A stretch of DNA of 52,379 bases, from contig JANYLM010000048.1 in assembly GCA_025357835.1 (NCBI GenBank), forward strand, positions 1 through 52,379. Reading direction: 5' to 3'. Source of the stretch: Gammaproteobacteria bacterium. GTDB taxonomy: Bacteria; Pseudomonadota; Gammaproteobacteria; Steroidobacterales; Steroidobacteraceae. Shown piece after piece: positions 47,504 through 52,379 of this stretch (its first letter is position 1; each line of letters opens with the position of its first letter). The notes under the pieces were generated by a model. That model searched no databases. It saw only the letters and a program-made list of their open reading frames with translations, and had not been told where the DNA came from. A program made the translations under genes and the position numbers.

Positions 47504-49060
47504 ATGTCAGACGCCCATCTCAGTCAGCTCACGTTCGAATCCCTCAACATCGCCGAATCCTTGAAGCGGGGTATTGCCGAACTGGGCTATACACGCTGCA
47601 CCCCCATTCAGGCGCAAACCCTGCCCGTGGCCCTCGCCGGCCGCGACGTGGCGGGGCAGGCACAGACCGGCACCGGCAAGACAGCGGCCTTCCTTATCGC
47701 GCTGTTCAATCGCCTGTTGACGGATCCCGGCGCGCCTGACCGGCCGCAGAACGCGCCGCGCGCCATAGTCATCGCCCCGACGCGCGAACTCGCGGTGCAG
47801 ATCCACTCCGATGCCTTAGGAATCGGCAAGTACACCGGCCTCAAGCTCGCCATCGTATTCGGCGGTGTGGATTACGAAAAGCAGCGGCGCATTCTCGAGG
47901 AAGGCGTCGACGTATTGATCGGAACGCCCGGCCGCGTCATCGATTATTTCAAACAACATGTGTTCGATCTGCGCCACATTCAAGTGGCGGTCATGGATGA
48001 AGCCGATCGCATGTTCGATCTCGGATTCATCAAGGACATACGCTTCATTTTACGGCGTTTGCCGCATCCGGAGCTGCGCCTGACCATGATGTTTTCGGCA
48101 ACCCTGTCGCACCGGGTCATGGAACTCGCCTACGAACACATGAACAATCCGGAGCTGATCCGCATCGAGCCGGACAAGATGACCGTGGACCGTGTCACGC
48201 AGGTGCTCTACTTTCCCGCGACGGAGGAAAAAATTCCCCTGCTGATGGGGCTTCTGCGGCGCATCGACGCGCGCCGCACCATGGTGTTCGTCAATACCAA
48301 GCGCGTCGCCGAAGTGCTGGAACGCACGCTGACCGCCAATGGTTTCGTCGCCCAGGCATTGTCGGGCGATGTACCGCAAACCAAGCGCCTGAAAATGATG
48401 CGCGACTTTCACAACGGCGAGATTGCCGTACTGATCGCCACCGACGTGGCATCGCGCGGCCTGCACATCCCCGACGTCAGCCATGTATTTAATTTCGATT
48501 TGCCGAACGATGCCGAAGACTACGTGCATCGCATCGGCCGCACCGCACGTGCCGGCGCCGATGGCGACGCTATCAGCTTCGGTTGCGAGGAATATGCCAT
48601 CGCACTTCCCGATATCGAGCGCTACATCGGGCACCAGATCCCGCGCGCCGCCATCGACCATGCGGATTTGGCGGTGGTGACCGCACCGCCCCCGGCCGAG
48701 TGGCGCGAACGCGCACCCCGCCAGGGTCAATCGCGCGGCGGCGGCCGCTCCGGCGGAGGTCGTCCCGGCGGGCAAGGCGGGCGTCCGGGCCCCGGCAGCA
48801 GAAGCAGCGGCGGCCCTCGCCGCGCCCCCCCCAGCTCCCGACCGGCACACCAACCCGCTCATCAAACCCCACACCCTGCGCCGCGCACCGCACCACCGTC
48901 CGCGCGGGCCGGCGCGGATGCCGGCAACGCCAGTGATGCACCCGCACAGGGCCAAGGCGACCCCACACGGCGCAGGCGGCGGCGCGGCCGCGGCGGTGGC
49001 GGTGGCGGCCCCGCAGGCGGGGCTCCAAACCCAGGCACCGCAGGGCCCGCCGCCACCTAG
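47504..49060 (+). CDS. rhlB: DEAD-box RNA helicase RhlB with a disordered basic C-terminal tail
   Basis: ATP-dependent RNA helicase of the degradosome. The core has AQTGTGKT (53-60), PTRELA (92-97), DEAD (165-168), SAT and [10 protein letters not shown]. Residues about 399-518 form a low-complexity Arg/Gly/Pro/Ala-rich tail with an [12 protein letters not shown] cluster near the end. The E. coli enzyme has 421 residues; this has 518, and the excess is the tail. ATG 47504 ([14 protein letters not shown]) follows AAAGAG. Divergent pairing with trxA-rho is the conserved rhlB location and supports RhlB over other DEAD proteins. Confidence 0.92.
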   Translation: MSDAHLSQLTFESLNIAESLKRGIAELGYTRCTPIQAQTLPVALAGRDVAGQAQTGTGKTAAFLIALFNRLLTDPGAPDRPQNAPRAIVIAPTRELAVQIHSDALGIGKYTGLKLAIVFGGVDYEKQRRILEEGVDVLIGTPGRVIDYFKQHVFDLRHIQVAVMDEADRMFDLGFIKDIRFILRRLPHPELRLTMMFSATLSHRVMELAYEHMNNPELIRIEPDKMTVDRVTQVLYFPATEEKIPLLMGLLRRIDARRTMVFVNTKRVAEVLERTLTANGFVAQALSGDVPQTKRLKMMRDFHNGEIAVLIATDVASRGLHIPDVSHVFNFDLPNDAEDYVHRIGRTARAGADGDAISFGCEEYAIALPDIERYIGHQIPRAAIDHADLAVVTAPPPAEWRERAPRQGQSRGGGRSGGGRPGGQGGRPGPGSRSSGGPRRAPPSSRPAHQPAHQTPHPAPRTAPPSARAGADAGNASDAPAQGQGDPTRRRRRRGRGGGGGGPAGGAPNPGTAGPAAT

Positions 49061-49106
49061 CGGCCACCTCGCTATGCCCGCGAGCCGGCCTCCCACCGGC
49101 TCGCCC

Positions 49107-49769
49107 TCACAGCAGATCGGCGATCCGATCGACCGCTACATGGTCACCCGTAGGTTGCGGCGGCCGTCCCGAGTCCGGGCGGCGCACGGCGCGCAGACAG
49201 CCGATGCCGAAGTCGCGGGCGGTATTGAGCACCGCCAGGCTGTCGTCGACGAATAGGGTACGCTGTGGCAGGAACCGCTCCTCGGCTGCCAGCCGCGGCC
49301 AAAATGCGGCATCTTCTTTCGGTGCCGCGAACGGGTGCGTGGAATAACACACGTCGAAGTACTGTGTCAGCGACACACGCTCATTCTTCATACCCAATGT
49401 CCGAGGATGCGCATTCGTCACCAAGACACGCCGCTTGCCGCTGTCCTTGAGCCTCAACAGAAACTCTCTGGCGCCCGGCAGAAAATCGACGCGCGCCAAG
49501 GCCTCGCGCTTGATGCCGCCGATGTCCAGCCCCAGTTCCCGGGTCCAGTACTCGATGCAATACCACTGCAAAGTCCCCCTGACCTCAATGAATCGGGGAG
49601 CCAACAGCCGCTGCGTTTCCGCCAGCTCGAGACCGTTGGCGGCCGCGTAACGGCTGGGGATGAGTTCCTGCCAAAACCAATTATCGAAGCGCAGATCGAG
49701 CAGTGTCCCGTCCATGTCGAGCAATACCGTATCGATAGCGGCCCAATCGACTGCGGGGACTTTAGGCAT
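49107..49769 (-). CDS. HAD family GMP/IMP nucleotidase (YrfG-like)
   Basis: A 220-residue HAD hydrolase. DMDGT (18-22) carries the nucleophile D18 and the acid D20, LVTNAHPRTLGMK is motif II-III and LFVDDSLAVL is motif IV. WYCIEYWTRELGLDI and FDNWFWQELIPS closely parallel E. coli YrfG, a GMP/IMP 5'-nucleotidase, with the same length. It is divergent from cysQ, with start codons 19 bp apart. Confidence 0.9.
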   Translation of the reverse strand: MPKVPAVDWAAIDTVLLDMDGTLLDLRFDNWFWQELIPSRYAAANGLELAETQRLLAPRFIEVRGTLQWYCIEYWTRELGLDIGGIKREALARVDFLPGAREFLLRLKDSGKRRVLVTNAHPRTLGMKNERVSLTQYFDVCYSTHPFAAPKEDAAFWPRLAAEERFLPQRTLFVDDSLAVLNTARDFGIGCLRAVRRPDSGRPPQPTGDHVAVDRIADLL

Positions 49770-49788
49770 TTGCGTATGATACCAACCG

Positions 49789-50592
49789 ATGCAAGATCTT
49801 CACGACTTAGGCTTGAGACTGATGCCCATCGTGGCGCGCGCCGGCGCCGCCATCATGCGGGTGTACGACGGCGGTTTCACGGTGCAGCATAAGGAAGACA
49901 ATTCGCCGCTGACCCTGGCGGACTTGGAGTCGCAACGCGTCATCATTGATGGCCTCACCCGGCTGACACCCCACATACCGATTCTCTCCGAGGAGTCCGC
50001 CCAGGCGCCTTGGAGCGAGCGCCAATCGTGGCGCGAGCTGTGGGTGGTGGATCCGCTCGATGGCACGCGGGAGTTCGTCAAGCGCAATGGCGAGTTCACA
50101 GTCAATATCGCACTGGTGCGCGAGCATGAGCCCGTGCTCGGTGTGGTCGCTGCGCCCGCGCGGGGACTGCTATATTGGGGTGCGGCGGGAGTCGGCGCAT
50201 TCAGCCATCACGGCGGCGCGGCACAGACCCCCATTCAGGTTTCGGCGCCGCATATCCCCTTGCGGGTCGTCGGCAGCCGCTCCCATGTCAGCGCACACAC
50301 CGCGGGCTACTTGGCGAGACTCGGGCCCCATGCGATGACGGGTATCGGCAGTTCGCTCAAATTCTGTTTGGTAGCCTCCGGCGAGGCGGATCTGTATCCG
50401 CGCTTCGGCCCCACGTCGGAGTGGGACACCGCGGCGGGGCAGGCTTTATTGGAGGCGGCGGGAGGCCACGTCACCCGGCTGGACGGGCACCGCCTGCGCT
50501 ACAACTGCCGCGACAGTCTGATCAATAGCGACTTCCTGGCGTTCAACCATCCCAGCGTGCTGCCCAGGCCTATCTCAAGTCCGGGGGCTTAG
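49789..50592 (+). CDS. cysQ: 3'(2'),5'-bisphosphate nucleotidase
   Basis: Li+-sensitive, Mg2+-dependent phosphatase that removes PAP made during sulfate assimilation. The 267-residue protein has the inositol-monophosphatase-fold metal motifs: D45 in LADLES, SEES (67-70), DPLDGTREF (88-96) and the late SEWDTAAGQALLEAAGG. The DGTREF variant with FVKRNGEFTVNIALV is typical of CysQ. Start ATG 49789 is at the family position. Its stop overlaps by 4 nt the stop of the converging unknown gene. Confidence 0.95.
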   Translation: MQDLHDLGLRLMPIVARAGAAIMRVYDGGFTVQHKEDNSPLTLADLESQRVIIDGLTRLTPHIPILSEESAQAPWSERQSWRELWVVDPLDGTREFVKRNGEFTVNIALVREHEPVLGVVAAPARGLLYWGAAGVGAFSHHGGAAQTPIQVSAPHIPLRVVGSRSHVSAHTAGYLARLGPHAMTGIGSSLKFCLVASGEADLYPRFGPTSEWDTAAGQALLEAAGGHVTRLDGHRLRYNCRDSLINSDFLAFNHPSVLPRPISSPGA

Positions 50593-50972
50593 GCATGCCC
50601 CGCGGGCTCGCACAATTCCAGAGTGGCGTCCAGCAAAGTGGGGATATCGAACACCACGTCTTGCTCGGCCATGGTCAATCGCGCCACTCCGGCCGCGGCG
50701 ATCAACGCCGCAGGGACGTGAATTTGATTGTGCTTCTGATGCATAGTCCAGGTGCCGACCCGTGCGTCGCCGAGGGCGCGGTTGAGTGCACTCCAGCGTA
50801 GCTGCGCGGCCCGCGCCAGCGGTGTGTCGCCCCCCCATTGCCGCTGAGCCAGCGCCATGGTGGTTTCCGGCACATTGGCGCTGCGCGGGGTGGACATCAG
50901 TTGGTGCACGTACTGCACCATCTCATTGGGATCGACGCGCACAGTCAGGTTCGGCTGCAGTTCGTTGTTCAT
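50589..50972 (-). CDS. conserved-looking small protein of unknown function
   Basis: A 127-residue protein, probably starting at ATG 50972 (MNNELQPNLTVRVDPNEMV); the frame is open further, to 51080, but that would run into the divergent DUF3301 gene. It has MHQKHNQIHVPAALI and a C-terminal DIPTLLDATLELCEP, with no signal peptide, helix or metal motif recognised. It resembles a compact soluble protein, but I assign no family. It is convergent with cysQ and divergent from the DUF3301 gene. Confidence 0.6.
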   Translation of the reverse strand: MNNELQPNLTVRVDPNEMVQYVHQLMSTPRSANVPETTMALAQRQWGGDTPLARAAQLRWSALNRALGDARVGTWTMHQKHNQIHVPAALIAAAGVARLTMAEQDVVFDIPTLLDATLELCEPAGHA

Positions 50973-51048
50973 GCCGTCCTGTATGGGGCTTGTCCGTGAA
51001 ATTTCCAGGGGCAGGCCCTGGCGGCGGAATGCGGTTAAGCTTGCCGGC

Positions 51049-51369
51049 ATGAGCGATGATCTCCTGCTGCTGATTTGCACCGCCGGCGTACTGGCCGGAG
51101 GTTACAGAATCTGGCAAACCTCTCTGGATACCCGCGAGGCTGCAAATCGCATCGCCAAGGACACCTGTTCACGTGCGGTGGTGCAATTCCTGGACGGCAC
51201 CGTCGCCTTTGCCGGCTTACGATGGACCCGGGACGCCACGGGCAGGCGGCGCATACTTCGTACCTACACCTTCGACTACACCAGCGACGGCTTCGAGCGT
51301 GCACAGGGCTTCATCGTGCTGGCCGGCCTGCGGCTGGAGGCCGTGGGACTCGCGGGCAACCCGTCGTGA
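51049..51369 (+). CDS. DUF3301 family membrane-anchored protein
   Basis: A 106-residue protein with an N-terminal hydrophobic segment (DLLLLICTAGVLAGGYRIW, about 4-21) followed by a soluble domain: ANRIAKDTCSRAVVQFLDGTVAF, then RTYTFDYTSDGFERAQGFIVLAG. This is the DUF3301 pattern common next to PHP or YciO-type genes in gammaproteobacteria. Start ATG 51049 is preferred; the frame is open earlier but overlaps the divergent gene. Its TGA overlaps the PHP gene start (GTGA). Function is unknown. Confidence 0.83.
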   Translation: MSDDLLLLICTAGVLAGGYRIWQTSLDTREAANRIAKDTCSRAVVQFLDGTVAFAGLRWTRDATGRRRILRTYTFDYTSDGFERAQGFIVLAGLRLEAVGLAGNPS

Positions 51370-52196
51370 ATATTGACTTACACACGCATTCGAACCACTC
51401 CGACGGCACATTGACCCCCGGCGAACTACTGACGCGCGCGGCAGCGGCCGGCATCGAAGTCCTGGCGCTCACCGATCACGATACCGTGGCTGGCGTGGAA
51501 GAGGCCCAACGTAGTGCGGTTGTGCATGGGCTGCGCCTCGTCCCGGGCGTTGAAATCTCCGCCTCATGGCGCTCGCAGGCCATTCATGTCCTGGGCTTGT
51601 GGATCGATCCCACCTCCCCTGCGCTTTGCAAGGAGCTCCACACCCAGGGCGAGCGTCGCCGGGAGCGTATGCGCAAGATCTGCTCGCGCCTTGGAAAGCT
51701 CGGTCTACCGGGGTCGGAGCTGCTGGCCGCGGTGGCAGCACTTCCCGGTTTGCCGACGCGGGCCCATCTGGCGGACGCCCTGGTCGCCGGCGGCCATGTC
51801 GGTCGAGCCGACGAGGCATTTCGCAAGTACTTGGGCGCCGGCAAGCCTGCGCATTTCGCGGCCGAATGGCCTTCCCTCGAGGTGGTGGTGGGATGGATCC
51901 GCGCCGCCGGGGGCGTGGCCTCGCTGGCGCATCCGGCGCGCTACTCCCTGTCGGCCGGCGCCCGCCGCCAGATGCTCGGAAGTTTCGTTGCCGCTGGCGG
52001 CGCCGCTCTCGAAGTGGTGAGCGGCGGCAACGGTGCGCAGCATGTCGATGCCGTCGCCACGCTGGCGGTGAACTACGGACTCATGGGGTCGGTGGGCTCG
52101 GATTTTCACAATCCGCAACTGACTTGGAATCCCCTCGGCCGCTCCCTTAAGCTACCGGATTGCGTCACCCCCGTGTGGCGCAGCTACATACCTTAA
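51366..52196 (+). CDS. PHP-domain phosphoesterase (RNase AM / YciV-like)
   Basis: A 276-residue trinuclear-metal PHP enzyme. H6-x-H8 in DLHTHSNHSDG, DHD in LTDHDTVAG, GVEIS, HPARYSL and GSDFHNP complete the motif set. The E. coli homologue YciV (RNase AM) removes 5' nucleotides from rRNA and hydrolyses 3',5'-bisphosphates such as pAp. cysQ, another pAp-degrading phosphatase, is close by. Start is GTG 51366, coupled to the DUF3301 stop (GTGA). Confidence 0.92.
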   Translation: MNIDLHTHSNHSDGTLTPGELLTRAAAAGIEVLALTDHDTVAGVEEAQRSAVVHGLRLVPGVEISASWRSQAIHVLGLWIDPTSPALCKELHTQGERRRERMRKICSRLGKLGLPGSELLAAVAALPGLPTRAHLADALVAGGHVGRADEAFRKYLGAGKPAHFAAEWPSLEVVVGWIRAAGGVASLAHPARYSLSAGARRQMLGSFVAAGGAALEVVSGGNGAQHVDAVATLAVNYGLMGSVGSDFHNPQLTWNPLGRSLKLPDCVTPVWRSYIP

Positions 52197-52208
52197 AGCA
52201 GCGACGCC

Positions 52209-52379
52209 GTGAGCGACGAAGAAAGCAACGCCAATACCGATTTGTTCAAGAACATCGAGCGCTTGCGGCAGCTGCGCATCGAACACCGTGATCTGGACGA
52301 CATCATTTCGCGCCTCACCATGGATTTCAAAATCGACGAGGTACAAATGAAACGTCTCAAGCGGCGCAAGCTGCTGCTC
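52209..52379 (+). CDS. DUF465 (YdcH-like) small protein, partial at window end
   Basis: The 57 visible codons from GTG 52209 encode a charged helical protein: NIERLRQLRIEHRDLDDII, then VQMKRLKRRKLLL. The LxxEHRDLD and QMKRLKRRKL features are the DUF465/YdcH pattern of short coiled-coil proteins. It lies 12 bp after the PHP gene and leaves the window in frame. Function is unknown. Confidence 0.8.
   Translation, partial: MSDEESNANTDLFKNIERLRQLRIEHRDLDDIISRLTMDFKIDEVQMKRLKRRKLLL

Noticed and set aside
48050..49096. 348-codon frame antisense to rhlB
   Set aside because: Shadow frame; the sense strand encodes an intact DEAD-box helicase and the antisense product has no recognisable domain.

Overview
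The window looks like ordinary, gene-dense chromosome of a GC-rich gammaproteobacterium, with one accessory island. Several gammaproteobacterial hallmarks occur together: murein tripeptide ligase Mpl, a Kdo transferase with a separate Kdo kinase, TolC, GlnE, the aroQ-accB-accC-prmA-(DUF3426)-dusB-fis-purH-purD run, and rhlB divergent from trxA-rho. A CIRCE operator in front of groES and a PPi-dependent phosphofructokinase beside a proton-pumping pyrophosphatase are unlike enterics. They fit better with the Xanthomonadales/Steroidobacterales/Nevskiales side of the class. That placement is inference; no rRNA is present. Genes are packed tightly: many junctions are ATGA or GTGA overlaps, and three convergent pairs share a 4-nt stop-codon overlap.

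Layout. 1-9.4 kb: transketolase (partial), cAMP phosphodiesterase CpdA, a TraB/GumN protein, HemL, a CPBP protease, a coupled minus-strand unit (membrane protein, Mpl, LON-domain protein), RNase D and adenylate kinase. 9.5-12.9 kb: a PPi module (PPi-phosphofructokinase and H+-pyrophosphatase). 12.9-14.9 kb: cysK-cysE. 15-17.4 kb: a membrane-anchored PAS-PAS-GGDEF-EAL protein whose reading frame is split by one in-frame TAG. 17.4-23.4 kb: a Pcm-like methyltransferase, rhodanese and tolC, then the LPS inner-core genes waaA, kdkA and a GT9 heptosyltransferase. 23.5-26.6 kb: glnE and a zinc-finger protein.

26.7-28.9 kb is the accessory island. An XRE regulator, a DNA-polymerase-beta-fold nucleotidyltransferase and a Tam-like SAM methyltransferase are linked by GTGA and ATGA overlaps. 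They are preceded by three palindromic operator-like sites spaced exactly 32 bp apart. This is the best candidate in the window for an undescribed toxin-antitoxin or defence system.

29-31.1 kb: groES-groEL with CIRCE, promoter and a strong terminator. 31.2-32.5 kb: a stand-alone DsbD N-terminal domain coupled to a TlpA-like thioredoxin, without the DsbD membrane core. 32.6-41.6 kb: the aroQ to purD run. 41.6-42.7 kb: a decayed DUF4143 ATPase tail and an isocitrate lyase/PEP mutase family enzyme. 42.7-45.4 kb: a Bcr/CflA transporter and a QmcA-NfeD pair. 45.4-49.1 kb: trxA-rho and divergent rhlB, where both Rho (N-terminus) and RhlB (C-terminus) carry long low-complexity tails. 49.1 kb to the end: YrfG-type nucleotidase, CysQ, a small unknown protein, a DUF3301 protein, a PHP phosphoesterase and a partial DUF465 protein.

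No tRNA, rRNA, CRISPR array, insertion sequence or prophage was seen. Functional calls rest on motif and family recognition by eye, without database searches.
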